Virus record (IMG/VR): IMGVR_UViG_3300043466_002290
Span: 1-45,131 of that record
Source: a virus
Length of the DNA stretch: 45,131 bases
Reading direction: 5' to 3' (one strand)
The notes beneath the pieces are model-generated. The model was given only the letters and a program-made list of their open reading frames with translations. It did not search any database and was not told the DNA's origin. Positions 8,139-16,518 of the stretch are shown in pieces. A program made the translations under genes and the position numbers. Every line of letters starts with the position of its first letter. Position 1 is the first letter of the stretch.

Positions 8139-9155
8139 TTATTTTTCATTTAACAAAAATTTATTTGATATTACTTTGAATGAGATTTTTCTATCCAAAC
8201 TTCTAATCACAATACCCTCCCTGTCAAAGTTGGGATTTAATTTAGATTTTTTGTCGGAGTAATTCAATAACTCGTCAACACTGTTAGGTAATTGGAAATT
8301 TCTATCTAACACCGGAACAGATTCTAATTGTAAAACATCTAATGTAATTAAGAAGTTAGGTAATCCATAATATTCTTGATTATCTATATCAAAAATGTTG
8401 AAGAATCTAACCGTTTGTCCTTTAATTTTGTATGGGTTTCCTTGGATTCCCTCACCAATTAATTCACCCTGTAAACAAATGTTTGAATTTAACTTTTGTA
8501 GTTTATTTTCTAAATCTAATTCACGGGCAACTTTCCAAAAAGTATTCCCTTCAGTTTCTATTAATTCCAAATTACGAGAACAAACACCAAATACTCCATT
8601 ATTATAATAAAATGTTGCAGATGAACCATCTAACTTCTCGGTTACGTAGTAAGTGTGTTTTTTCATTTCTTCATACTCACCCGCCAAGTTTTGGATTCTT
8701 TCCTCATCAGTTTTACGAATAAAAGATGGGAACAATCCTTTAACTTTTCCGGCTAGTTCTGCAGGAATTGGAGGTTCATATTTTACAATATTTAACATTC
8801 CTGTGACATCTAATCCCTCATAAACATCATCTGATGATACTCCGGTTGATAATAAAACATCTAATGGTAAAATTAGACCTTGAGATACCTGACCTCTTAA
8901 TTTAATTGTTTTCAAACGGAATCCTTCTTCGTCTCCCATTTTCTTGAATGAACTCTTACGTAAGAACTCAAATTCTTCTCTAATTGGTAAAAATGAGTCA
9001 ATCTCACAATACACAACCAAATCATTAATTTTGTGACCAACATTTTTCGCCACAACCACTTTCCAACCATCCACGATTGCCAATTCAATCATATCAGCGC
9101 CATCAATCGGTTGGATATCACTAATTCGTCTGATAGACGATAATTTTCTTTCCAT
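8139..9155 (-). CDS. RNA ligase, Deinococcus DraRnl (Rnl5) type
   Basis: 338 residues. The N-terminal ~120 residues form the OB-like domain typical of DraRnl (LSSIRRISDIQPIDGADMIE, YCEIDSFLP). The nucleotidyltransferase domain follows: K174 in TEKLDGSSATF (motif I), CSRNLELIE (motif III), GELIGEGIQGNPY (IIIa), EGIVIRS (IV), ISFKVIS (V). DraRnl seals 3'-OH/5'-phosphate nicks in RNA-containing duplexes. It is the second RNA ligase in the window and belongs to a different family from the one at 3651. Start ATG touches the stop of the upstream gene. Confidence 0.9.
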   Translation of the reverse strand: MERKLSSIRRISDIQPIDGADMIELAIVDGWKVVVAKNVGHKINDLVVYCEIDSFLPIREEFEFLRKSSFKKMGDEEGFRLKTIKLRGQVSQGLILPLDVLLSTGVSSDDVYEGLDVTGMLNIVKYEPPIPAELAGKVKGLFPSFIRKTDEERIQNLAGEYEEMKKHTYYVTEKLDGSSATFYYNNGVFGVCSRNLELIETEGNTFWKVARELDLENKLQKLNSNICLQGELIGEGIQGNPYKIKGQTVRFFNIFDIDNQEYYGLPNFLITLDVLQLESVPVLDRNFQLPNSVDELLNYSDKKSKLNPNFDREGIVIRSLDRKISFKVISNKFLLNEK

Positions 9156-9538
9156 TATATTAATTCAAATTTTGTTAATGTATCTCTTTTTTCCTCTTTG
9201 TTAATACCCATTAAATAATTCTTAACGTTATTAACAATTGACTTACTATAAATCTGAGTAATCGCACTGAATGTTATGGTTTTTTTTACCGAACTATTAG
9301 AGGCGATTTTTAATCTACCATTTTTATAATCACTGATAGCTTTAAGGATGTTGTTTTTATAACCACTACAACCATCAACTAAATTTATAGTATGTTCTGT
9401 GAATTGACCATTAACTATAATCCTAAGTAAATGAACTTTTTTAGATTTACAATAGGTTATAACATATTCGTCATAACCCATATGTGTAAATCCGGTATCG
9501 GTTTTTTGGTATTTAGCCACCTTAAATATATTCTCCAT
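9155..9538 (-). CDS. hypothetical protein, 127 aa
   Basis: Soluble, basic C-terminal half (KNGRLKIASNSSVKKTI). The N-terminal half looks beta-rich (YDEYVITYCKSKKVHLL). One-base overlaps with both neighbours show tight coupling to the DraRnl-type ligase, which could mean a shared RNA job, but no motif is recognised. Confidence 0.7.
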   Translation of the reverse strand: MENIFKVAKYQKTDTGFTHMGYDEYVITYCKSKKVHLLRIIVNGQFTEHTINLVDGCSGYKNNILKAISDYKNGRLKIASNSSVKKTITFSAITQIYSKSIVNNVKNYLMGINKEEKRDTLTKFELI

Positions 9539-9909
9539 TATACTCTTACCATTTTTTTAGGGTCTTTACCCATTTTTTTCAAAATTTCATTTCTCTCATA
9601 TGTGTCTTGGTCGATGATTTTTTTACACAATTTCATCAATTCCATTTTAGACATATCACCACACTCGTTATAAACCTCGGCTTGTAGTTTTGAGTAATCA
9701 CTCAAAGCTCTTTCAGATTCTCCCATTAATCCACGGAAGTTGGCTGATTGCATTTTTAACGAACCAAGTGAAGAACCAATCCATTTCGCCAACGAATTTT
9801 CATCTTTCAAATACAAACCATAAGTTCCGTATTTTGTGTAATAGAATGCCAAGATATTATCCTCTTTTGTCCATTCGTGTAATCCCAAAGTTTTGCTACG
9901 TGTTGCCAT
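9538..9909 (-). CDS. hypothetical protein, 123 aa
   Basis: I use ATG at 9909 (MATRSKTLGLHEWTKED); the longer TTG reading from 9942 would start inside the promoter -7 element at 9940-9947. Charged helical C-terminus ending GKDPKKMVRV. The phrase LHEWTKEDNILAFYYTKYG occurs in the first third. First gene of the transcript that continues through the DraRnl-type ligase. Family not recognised. Confidence 0.7.
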   Translation of the reverse strand: MATRSKTLGLHEWTKEDNILAFYYTKYGTYGLYLKDENSLAKWIGSSLGSLKMQSANFRGLMGESERALSDYSKLQAEVYNECGDMSKMELMKLCKKIIDQDTYERNEILKKMGKDPKKMVRV

Positions 9910-9939
9910 AATTGTAAATGTTTTTGTATTAATGTTCGA

Positions 9940-9971
9940 CAAAAATAAGGCGAATATTTCTATTCGCCAAA
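9940..9971 (-). promoter_or_regulatory. promoter with a terminator hairpin as spacer
   Basis: Minus strand: TTTG at 9971-9968, 20-base spacer, TATTTTTG at 9947-9940. The spacer is the perfect hairpin GGCGAATA-GAAA-TATTCGCC (9949-9968), followed by a T-rich stretch, which also looks like the terminator of the gene ending at 9983. Terminator and promoter therefore share bases. Confidence 0.65.
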
Positions 9972-9982
9972 TTTATTTGAAA

Positions 9983-10645
9983 TTATTTTCTTTTTTTACC
10001 GTCTTCAGTTTCAACTTCATCCGTGTGGTGGTCAAATAACATATCTGACATAATCTCACGTTTGTCCATCATTCGTATAATTTCATCCATATCATAGACA
10101 CCAAACGTTGGGTGACCATCCATACCGACATCCATTTTTTTACCTTTACCAAATCTTAATTCAGTTGGTAAATGAACGTGTCCGTGAAGGTGAATAACAC
10201 CTCTATTTAGGTTTTCCCAAGATGAAATTGGGAAGTGGAATAATTCAAATGTTTTGAATTTGTAAGTCATAATATCTGAACGAGAAACACTCGCAAACAA
10301 TTCCTGACAATTCCCTCGGTTATTTTTGATGTGGTGGTCGTGATTTCCTAATATTAAGTGAATCTCTTTACACACAATTCGGTCTCTAAATTTTTGGATA
10401 TTTTCAAATCCACCAAAAGACCAATCACCCAAGTGAATCAACACATCATCTTCACCTACCACACTATTGATTCCACTAATAATCGCTTCATTCATTTGTT
10501 CGATTGTTTGAAAATCTCTAGTTTGGTCAATAGGTATAGTACCATCCGGTAATCTCCAAGCCGTTACTCCACGGCAAATGTTTTTGTGTCCGTAATGTGT
10601 GTCGGATGTAACAAAAACTTTTCTATCTTTTTCTATCTTAATCAT
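9983..10645 (-). CDS. calcineurin-like metallophosphoesterase
   Basis: 220 residues with all metal-binding motifs: D15-x-H17 in VTSDTHYGH, GDWSFGG, GNHDHH, and HLHGHVH. Members hydrolyse phosphomonoesters or phosphodiesters using two metal ions; in RNA-repair settings related enzymes process 2',3'-cyclic ends, but the substrate here is unknown. C-terminus is acidic then basic. Overlaps the upstream gene by 8 bases and is followed by a terminator hairpin at 9949-9968. Confidence 0.9.
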   Translation of the reverse strand: MIKIEKDRKVFVTSDTHYGHKNICRGVTAWRLPDGTIPIDQTRDFQTIEQMNEAIISGINSVVGEDDVLIHLGDWSFGGFENIQKFRDRIVCKEIHLILGNHDHHIKNNRGNCQELFASVSRSDIMTYKFKTFELFHFPISSWENLNRGVIHLHGHVHLPTELRFGKGKKMDVGMDGHPTFGVYDMDEIIRMMDKREIMSDMLFDHHTDEVETEDGKKRK

Positions 10646-10895
10646 TATTTTTAATATTTTCTCTTTGGTTTAATTCATTTTTGATTAAATATAAAAAATC
10701 AATATCATCCCAAAATGTTTCTAATTTTGAATCATTAACCCAACCCATAATCAAATTACTATTCTCATCATCACCAATAACTTGGTATCTATAACCTTTT
10801 TGAAACATTCTATTACGTTCTGATTTATAAAATCGTAAAAGATTTTTTGTGTTCAGGTTTTGTAACTCTTGAATTGATTTTTTTACATTATTCAT
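10638..10895 (-). CDS. hypothetical protein, 85 aa
   Basis: Small soluble protein with basic helical N-terminus (SIQELQNLNTKNLLRFYKSE) and acidic aromatic C-terminal part (FWDDIDFLYLIKNEL). Overlaps both neighbours by eight bases. Function unknown. Confidence 0.7.
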   Translation of the reverse strand: MNNVKKSIQELQNLNTKNLLRFYKSERNRMFQKGYRYQVIGDDENSNLIMGWVNDSKLETFWDDIDFLYLIKNELNQRENIKNND

Positions 10896-11406
10896 ACTGC
10901 AAATTTAATTCTTTTTTTTCAAACCACAAAGGTTTTTCTCTTTTTTTCCAAGAAGCCAATTCACTTTTAGCCCCCATATAATAATTTCTATAAGATTCCA
11001 CGACGGAATCCACCTTAAACTCATCCGGCATTGCCATAGCCGGTTTAGTAAAACCAATATCCTGAATGTTTGGTTTATTTATAATACACCATTCAATCAC
11101 ATCAATTGATTTATGTCTTTTACCATATCGGTATGTATATTCTTTTCCAAGTTCCAATCCCAACTCACACAAATACAAGTAGTTTGATAAACTCTCACGA
11201 GCCCAAATCGCACAAGGATGGTTCTTATGTGACAACTTGTAGGGTACTTGATGGGTACTTGGTCGGTACTTGGTCGGTACTTGGTCGGTCATATGATGAA
11301 CACCACATAATAATTGAGCGGTTTCAAGAATCATCTTAACCACATGTTTATCCACATGATATTGTGCCGATAGTTTGGGATTTTCATCCAAGAAAAATAT
11401 ATTCAT
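10888..11406 (-). CDS. conserved phage protein, MNIFFLDENP family
   Basis: 172 residues with a strongly conserved-looking N-terminus (MNIFFLDENPKLSAQYHVDK, then HVVKMILETAQLL) and further fixed phrases (KNHPCAIWARES, AMAMPDEFKVD, YRNYY, WKKREKPLWFE). I recall such proteins as recurring phage proteins, sometimes annotated near pyrimidine-dimer glycosylases, but I cannot confirm an activity. A TACTTTTG element at 11411-11418 is only four bases before the ATG, implying a leaderless transcript that opens the 11406-9983 unit. Confidence 0.75.
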   Translation of the reverse strand: MNIFFLDENPKLSAQYHVDKHVVKMILETAQLLCGVHHMTDQVPTKYRPSTHQVPYKLSHKNHPCAIWARESLSNYLYLCELGLELGKEYTYRYGKRHKSIDVIEWCIINKPNIQDIGFTKPAMAMPDEFKVDSVVESYRNYYMGAKSELASWKKREKPLWFEKKELNLQYE

Positions 11407-11410
11407 GGGA

Positions 11411-11440
11411 CAAAAGTAGTAAAAATTTTTGGATTACAAA
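11411..11440 (-). promoter_or_regulatory. promoter, probably leaderless transcript
   Basis: Minus strand shows TTTG near 11440-11437, an 18-base spacer and TACTTTTG at 11418-11411. The ATG starts four bases after the -7 element, so the first transcribed base would be at or next to the start codon. Confidence 0.55.
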
Positions 11441-11444
11441 AAAA

Positions 11445-11591
11445 ATGAAGAAAAAAAAAACGAGTGGTTTCAAATTTCGGCGAAGAGTAAATTACCAAGA
11501 TACTATCATAAAATTTTTTGAGTCCCACTCGTTTAAAAGAAATATAAACAAGTATTTTGTAATTGTCAAAGGTAAAAAGGTGAAATGTTGA
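11445..11591 (+). CDS. possible small basic protein, 48 aa
   Basis: Short rightward frame with lysine/arginine-rich sequence (MKKKKTSGFKFRRRVNYQD) ending KGKKVKC. It overlaps the leftward promoter at 11411-11440 only at its edge. An inverted repeat (ACGAGTGG near 11460 / CCACTCGT near 11525) lies within it, so the segment could instead be a structured transcript. Weak call. Confidence 0.35.
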   Translation: MKKKKTSGFKFRRRVNYQDTIIKFFESHSFKRNINKYFVIVKGKKVKC

Positions 11592-11600
11592 GTATTTATA
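11592..11600 (+). promoter_or_regulatory. ATATTTAT-type candidate late promoter
   Basis: GTATTTATA 13 bases before ATG 11614; one of more than ten similar elements in the window (see findings). No -33 element is seen. Confidence 0.35.
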
Positions 11601-11613
11601 ATAAAATTGTATT

Positions 11614-12648
11614 ATGAGAATAAATTACGGAATAGGTCAATTATCTGCATCTGAAAAATCAGATATATTAAACCAACATAAAAGTGTTTATGATGGTTAT
11701 AGAACAATGCAACCTAATGTATCAAATGAACAACCATTATATGTTTTTGACCCTGCGGGAGATAAAGAGGGGTTGGTAGTTAATAATAAAGGTGAAGTTA
11801 AAAAATATACAAATTTTGGGATTAACGAACAAGTGGAATCTAAAAGTATGTGTGAACAATGTGGAGGTCAAATGACCGAAGATATTTGTGAACAATGTGG
11901 ACCAAATGAAGAAGAAGTTGATGAAAATTGGGGTGCGGTTGCTAGAATTGCAGCTCCAATCGCAGTAAATTACATCAGTTCGAAAATGGATGAAGAAACC
12001 GGTGAATTGGATGATATCTATAACCAAGAAGATTTAAACCCTGATTCCGGATTTGATTATATTGAAGGTGATTCAAATGATGTTGATACGTTTGAGAAAA
12101 TGCATAAAAATCTTTATAAGGAAGATGATGTTATTGACGATGACGGATTCGAAGATGAAGAATTGGAAACTGATGAACTTGATGAACAAGGTGGAAATGC
12201 TGATGACATGAATGTTGATTCAGTTGCTCCGGCATATGATTTTGATTCAAATGGACCAATTAATGTTTATCCGGTTAATGAATATGATGGTGAGGAAGAA
12301 GTTGAATATGAAAAAATGGAGTCTGCGTGGGCGGATGAAGAAATAGATGAAGTTGATGTTTCAGGTTCTCAAGGAATTTACGGAGATATGGAACCAGCAT
12401 ACGATTTTGATAGTGAAGGACCGGGTAAAGCGGGACCATACCAAAGATTCAGTTATAATGAAGAAGAGGATGAAGACTTTGAAGATTGGGAAATGGCAGA
12501 TGATGATGAATACTTGCGTATTAAATCGGGAGAAGGAAGAGACGAATTTGAAGATTGGGAAGAAATCGATACTGATTTACAGGAAGATTTTAAAAACCAA
12601 AAAAATAAAATATCAGAGATGTTTAACAGAATGAGTAGATATAATTAA
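11614..12648 (+). CDS. acidic probable virion-associated protein with zinc ribbon
   Basis: 344 residues. N-terminal motif SEKSDILNQHKSVYDGYR (res. ~13-30) resembles the starts of the genes at 14765 and 34068. Residues ~80-95 carry two CxxC pairs (CEQCGGQMTEDICEQCG), a zinc ribbon. The rest is very acidic with repeated phrases (PAYDFDSNGP and PAYDFDSEGP; FEDWEM and FEDWEE). Intrinsically acidic internal repeats fit a scaffold, capsid-interior or decoration protein, which is inference from composition and place at the head of a rightward block. Ends at a strong terminator. Confidence 0.75.
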   Translation: MRINYGIGQLSASEKSDILNQHKSVYDGYRTMQPNVSNEQPLYVFDPAGDKEGLVVNNKGEVKKYTNFGINEQVESKSMCEQCGGQMTEDICEQCGPNEEEVDENWGAVARIAAPIAVNYISSKMDEETGELDDIYNQEDLNPDSGFDYIEGDSNDVDTFEKMHKNLYKEDDVIDDDGFEDEELETDELDEQGGNADDMNVDSVAPAYDFDSNGPINVYPVNEYDGEEEVEYEKMESAWADEEIDEVDVSGSQGIYGDMEPAYDFDSEGPGKAGPYQRFSYNEEEDEDFEDWEMADDDEYLRIKSGEGRDEFEDWEEIDTDLQEDFKNQKNKISEMFNRMSRYN

Positions 12649-12680
12649 TAAAAAACCCTCCTAATACGAGGGTTTTTTTA
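12649..12680 (+). terminator. intrinsic terminator
   Basis: Hairpin AAAAACCCTC / GAGGGTTTTT with a 7-base loop and a T run, directly after the stop at 12648. Confidence 0.85.
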
Positions 12681-12720
12681 TAAAATTATTTATATAAATT
12701 CGAATTTTACTACAATTCAA

Positions 12721-12728
12721 TATATTTG
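12721..12728 (+). promoter_or_regulatory. promoter -7 element
   Basis: TATATTTG 15 bases before ATG 12744, matching the Bacteroidota -7 form; -33 not clear. Confidence 0.4.
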
Positions 12729-12743
12729 TTAATAAAACTTATT

Positions 12744-13055
12744 ATGGAAATTAAAGAAATAATATCATATTATTTAAATAATGAAACTAATATAATTGAA
12801 GTTTCATTTAGGACTATCGATGATGAAGAAGATGTTTTAAGAAACGATACGATAAATTATGACATAGTTGAAGAATACGGATTTGATTTAGTCACAGAAT
12901 CGTTGGATTTTTTTAATGATGATGACGAAGATGATTTTATGGGTGATTTTTACGAAGAAGAAAAAATAGAACTAGATGAAGATGAATTGTTAATATTTTT
13001 GAATGAATATTATATGGTCAATCCTCAACAATTACCAAAGAGTGAGTTCTATTAA
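12744..13055 (+). CDS. hypothetical acidic protein, 103 aa
   Basis: Start ATG 12744 is chosen over 12726 because it follows the promoter element and A-rich leader. Very acidic C-terminal half (NDDDEDDFMGDFYEEEKIEL) and a beta-like N-terminal half. Ends tail to tail with the leftward lipoprotein gene, the two stops overlapping. Function unknown. Confidence 0.65.
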   Translation: MEIKEIISYYLNNETNIIEVSFRTIDDEEDVLRNDTINYDIVEEYGFDLVTESLDFFNDDDEDDFMGDFYEEEKIELDEDELLIFLNEYYMVNPQQLPKSEFY

Positions 13056-13588
13056 GGACCCACTCTTGTTAAAAATATTGTCATTACTTGTTTTTCTCCA
13101 AGTTCACCATTAAACCAACCTCCGGAACTTTTTAATTGCAAACCTTCAAACCCATCATGTTCAATATGAAATGTAATTCTTCGGGATGTGCCGTTTTGGG
13201 TGATATAATCAAATTGTAAATAACCTAAGTCATAAGCATTATTGTTTAATACCCTATAAAATATTTCATTTGGAGATGTCCCATATTCCCAAATATCTTG
13301 ACCATAAGGAGTAACACCTAATAAATTTAATCTAATAGTTGAATAATCCATATGGATATAAAAATTATTAATTGGTATTACATTAAAAGGGTGTGGCATT
13401 GAGTCATTTATATAGGTTGACCCTACAAGATATAATGAATCCTGAGTTTGATTTTGGTCAACACTTGTTATATGTAATTTTGAAACTACATATTTTCCAC
13501 TAAGGGTTAAATCACTTCTATCTGTTACATATGCTTCACAGGAAAGTAATAAAAAAAATAACGATAATATTAAAATAATTCTTTTCAT
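13052..13588 (-). CDS. lipoprotein, 178 aa
   Basis: N-terminal signal MKRIILILSLFFLLLSC with lipobox LLSC, so the mature protein should start at Cys17 and be lipid-anchored. The rest is beta-rich with many aromatic and Asn/Gln residues (FYIHMDYSTIRLNLLG), like Bacteroidota lipocalin-type lipoproteins. It sits as a single leftward gene inside the rightward virion block and could be a host-surface modifier or superinfection factor; that is inference. Confidence 0.75.
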   Translation of the reverse strand: MKRIILILSLFFLLLSCEAYVTDRSDLTLSGKYVVSKLHITSVDQNQTQDSLYLVGSTYINDSMPHPFNVIPINNFYIHMDYSTIRLNLLGVTPYGQDIWEYGTSPNEIFYRVLNNNAYDLGYLQFDYITQNGTSRRITFHIEHDGFEGLQLKSSGGWFNGELGEKQVMTIFLTRVGP

Positions 13589-13640
13589 AAGGCTAAATTA
13601 CAACTATTTATTGTAATAACCAAAAAAAAATAAAAAAAAA

Positions 13641-13880
13641 ATGACCACAGATATTAATGCTCTTATTGATTTTTTCAAAAAATATACAACACAAATCGAT
13701 TTAAAAGATGAAATCGGTGAACAAGATGATGCTCCGTCTTCAGGTGGAGGTGGTGGAGGGTCAATCCCTAAGTGGTCTGACTCATATACGACAACACGAG
13801 GTAAAGCAAATATGTTGGGTAAAGCGGGAGAAAAATGGAATACCGGAATAAATCGTGGAGTGGCTAATCAGATTTGGTAA
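13641..13880 (+). CDS. hypothetical protein with glycine linker, 79 aa
   Basis: N-terminal helix (INALIDFFKKYTTQID), a glycine run (SSGGGGGGSIPKW) and a basic C-terminus (KAGEKWNTGINRGVANQIW). Begins the rightward set that continues to 16405. The layout of two short modules joined by a flexible linker suits a virion peptide or adaptor, but no family is recognised. Confidence 0.6.
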   Translation: MTTDINALIDFFKKYTTQIDLKDEIGEQDDAPSSGGGGGGSIPKWSDSYTTTRGKANMLGKAGEKWNTGINRGVANQIW

Positions 13881-13914
13881 TAATGATATATTTATAAAAT
13901 AAAATACTTGAAAT

Positions 13915-14757
13915 ATGGTACAACCAAAATATAGCCCTGAAGAGGCTTTAAATAGAGTAAAGTTGATGATGTCTTATGACATGGGAAAAACTTTAAACGA
14001 AAATAGAGAAATTATTTTTGAACAAGAATCTTTAGGTCCTAGTGAAACTTCGAATATTGCACGTAAAATTTATAAATCATTTATGGGTGATGTACAAAGT
14101 AGTGATTTACAAGATGTGATAGACATATTAACAGATGAAGTTATTGGTAAATCATTTGAGGACGGAACTTGTCTATTAAATAAAGTTGATTTGTATATTA
14201 AAAAAATTAAGAGTGGTGAGTTTTCGGATTATTTTACGACACTACAAGGAATTAGTAGTTGGTCGGGTGAAGACATGGAAAATAAAACTTTAGGTGATTT
14301 AATTAAAATGTCAAATGAAGAAAATGAACCTGAATTTATTGATATAAAGAATAAGTTAGTTGGTTTAATTAATACTGAAAGAAAAGGTTTTTGTGTAACA
14401 AAAAAGACAGAAGATAATAAAAAAGAAGAGGGTAAAAAAGAAGTATCTAAAGGTTGGGTAAAAGACCCCACAGGTAATAAAACATGGGAATATCAAGTGA
14501 GAAATTGTGAATGGATTGCCAGAAAAATAGGGACAACAACTGAATATAATATTAGTAAGGATTCAAAATACTCAAGTTCGGTAAATAAATTAGAATCATC
14601 ATATCCTAATTTACTTACGGGTTGTAAAAAACCTATTAAAGACACCGAAAAAATTAAAAAACAAAATACTCCAACACCTACAACCGACAATTACGATTAC
14701 GGGACTGAACCTGATAAACCTAAAGAAACCGAGGCTAACGACGTTTTAAATAGATAA
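13915..14757 (+). CDS. probable virion protein, 280 aa
   Basis: Starts SPEEALNRVKLMMSYDMGKT, then a short low-complexity region; the middle has an acidic helix pattern and a lysine-rich stretch (KTEDNKKEEGKKEV), and the end is Pro/Thr-rich (QNTPTPTTDNYDYGTEPDKP). An ATATTTATA element lies at 13888-13896. Eight bases separate it from the next gene, and the three genes 13915-16405 look like one unit. A head-internal or tail-associated protein is plausible from context only. Confidence 0.65.
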   Translation: MVQPKYSPEEALNRVKLMMSYDMGKTLNENREIIFEQESLGPSETSNIARKIYKSFMGDVQSSDLQDVIDILTDEVIGKSFEDGTCLLNKVDLYIKKIKSGEFSDYFTTLQGISSWSGEDMENKTLGDLIKMSNEENEPEFIDIKNKLVGLINTERKGFCVTKKTEDNKKEEGKKEVSKGWVKDPTGNKTWEYQVRNCEWIARKIGTTTEYNISKDSKYSSSVNKLESSYPNLLTGCKKPIKDTEKIKKQNTPTPTTDNYDYGTEPDKPKETEANDVLNR

Positions 14758-14764
14758 GAACAAG

Positions 14765-15739
14765 ATGAAATTAAATATAGATTCAAACGAAGTGAAACAA
14801 ATCTTAGAAATGCATTCTAAGTTGAGAAAAAAAGGGTTATTAGAACAAGAAGAGAAAGTTGTACCTAATCAAGATGAAATTGATAGAAAATTTCTTATGG
14901 ATTGTGAGACTGCCGGATGTTTAAAGAATGGTGAAATTAAACTACTTAGAGGAACTACAAAACCGGTATATCAAGCAACCACTTTAAATTCTAAAGAAGT
15001 TGTTTTATTTTATCCTGATAAAACTTATAAATTCCCAAAAACGGGTGAGACAGGTAAATGGAAATGTTCAAAAGTTGAACAAATGATGGCTCAACAAACT
15101 TTACAACAAAACGAAATTGAACAATTAAAAACACAATTTGGTTGGAAAACTCGAGAGGATTTAAAAAATGTAACTCAAGAAGAATTAACTCAGTTGTATC
15201 AAAAACATCCGAAATTCGAATTATATAAATTAAAGGTTGAATCTGGTAAAATAGGTGGGTATACTGATGTTCAACAAAAGTTTATCGATAATGCCAAAAA
15301 ATTAGGATATAAAGAAAGTTTAACATCAGAAGAAACCGCATCAGGTAAATATAAGCAATACCTTGTTCCAAATAGTGAACAATATTTCCCTGGTGGTTTA
15401 AAAATGTTTTATTCATCGGAAACTGCAATATCTTCAGGTGTTGATATTAAACAACAATTTAAAAATTCAGTAACAAATCAAACACCAACAAGTAAGAAGG
15501 ATTGTAGAGACACTATTAGTGCGTATTATAACGCGTGGAGAACTAAAAAAGAAATCCCTGATGTAGAATTTGAACCAATGAAACGAAAAGTACAGGCTTG
15601 TGTTAATGAGTATGATGGTAAATGGGGTGGAATTTTAAGTAAAATTGATGAGTATGTTGATGTTCTTAGAGGAGTTCAAGTTGGTGATATTAAAGGACCT
15701 TTGAGTTCTGGTGGTGATTCTAAATGGAGATTAAAATAA
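14765..15739 (+). CDS. probable virion protein, 324 aa
   Basis: Begins MKLNIDSNEVKQILEMHSKL, matching the E..xIL..H motif seen at 11614 and 34068. The middle contains Lys/Gln-rich helices (MMAQQTLQQNEIEQLKTQFG) and a cysteine-poor charged body; the C-terminus is Gly/Ser-rich. No known domain. Placed between two unknown genes of the same unit. Confidence 0.65.
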   Translation: MKLNIDSNEVKQILEMHSKLRKKGLLEQEEKVVPNQDEIDRKFLMDCETAGCLKNGEIKLLRGTTKPVYQATTLNSKEVVLFYPDKTYKFPKTGETGKWKCSKVEQMMAQQTLQQNEIEQLKTQFGWKTREDLKNVTQEELTQLYQKHPKFELYKLKVESGKIGGYTDVQQKFIDNAKKLGYKESLTSEETASGKYKQYLVPNSEQYFPGGLKMFYSSETAISSGVDIKQQFKNSVTNQTPTSKKDCRDTISAYYNAWRTKKEIPDVEFEPMKRKVQACVNEYDGKWGGILSKIDEYVDVLRGVQVGDIKGPLSSGGDSKWRLK

Positions 15740-15745
15740 AAGACT

Positions 15746-16405
15746 ATGTTAGATAAAAAAATTAGAAAGGTTATTTTAGAAACTAAAGATAGAAAAGAAA
15801 GATTACTGATTGAGGAAAATTTAGTAAAAACTAGAATTTCAACAATAGTCGAATCTCAAGAAATTATTGACAATTTTGAATTTTTACCTGAAGGTAAAAA
15901 AATGAAAATCGCAATGAATTTGATGGAAGAAATAAGATTTTTAGATGAAAATAAAATCTTAAATGAACAATTAATGGATTATTTAGGTAAGTTATTTGGT
16001 AGTCAAGGGTTAGGTAGTATCGTTCAAACAATTGTAGAACCTTTAGTTAATTCAATCTTAAGTGGAATTGGTATTCCTGATGGGTTTTTAAAAAACACTT
16101 TAATTTCATTATTCACTAAAAATCCTTTAGAATTATCAAGAGCGTTGAAAAGTTGTGAAACTCTTACAAAATTACTAGTACAATCAATATCTGAGGCATT
16201 AGTTATGATGTTACAAAAACAACAAGGATTAGAAAGTAAAGGGTATGTGTTTTTAAGGAATGCTATTGGAGGTGCAATCGCCGATAGTAAATTTGCAGAT
16301 ACTCTTTCAGGTCAATTAGAAGGTATTGTATGTGAAATATATAGGAATTTTAACAAAAAAGCTTCAGATGTTTATACTAAATTAACTCCTGAAGTTGCGA
16401 AATAA
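15746..16405 (+). CDS. probable virion protein with hydrophobic segments, 219 aa
   Basis: Basic helical N-terminus (KIRKVILETKDRKERLL), then a hydrophobic glycine-rich region (GLGSIVQTIVEPLVNSILSG) around residues 88-115 and another amphipathic region near 170. Could be a head-internal or ejected membrane-active protein. Ends 60 bases before a strong bidirectional terminator. Confidence 0.65.
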   Translation: MLDKKIRKVILETKDRKERLLIEENLVKTRISTIVESQEIIDNFEFLPEGKKMKIAMNLMEEIRFLDENKILNEQLMDYLGKLFGSQGLGSIVQTIVEPLVNSILSGIGIPDGFLKNTLISLFTKNPLELSRALKSCETLTKLLVQSISEALVMMLQKQQGLESKGYVFLRNAIGGAIADSKFADTLSGQLEGIVCEIYRNFNKKASDVYTKLTPEVAK

Positions 16406-16467
16406 TAGAAGTAAAACTCTATTATATAAATTAGATTTTTAAAACAAAGGGGGGGTGTTTATCTTAT

Positions 16468-16503
16468 CTAAAAAAAAAGAAGGTGTTTTCACCTTCTTTT
16501 TTC
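16468..16503 (+). terminator. bidirectional intrinsic terminator
   Basis: Hairpin AAAGAAGGTG-TTTT-CACCTTCTTT with A run before and T run after, lying between the convergent genes ending at 16405 and 16519. Confidence 0.85.
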
Positions 16504-16518
16504 ATTTAACTAAAATTA

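Noticed and set aside
12347-12634. Second rightward frame inside the acidic protein gene
   Set aside because: Out-of-frame shadow of an acidic repeat-rich gene; Lys/Met-rich composition typical of such shadows.
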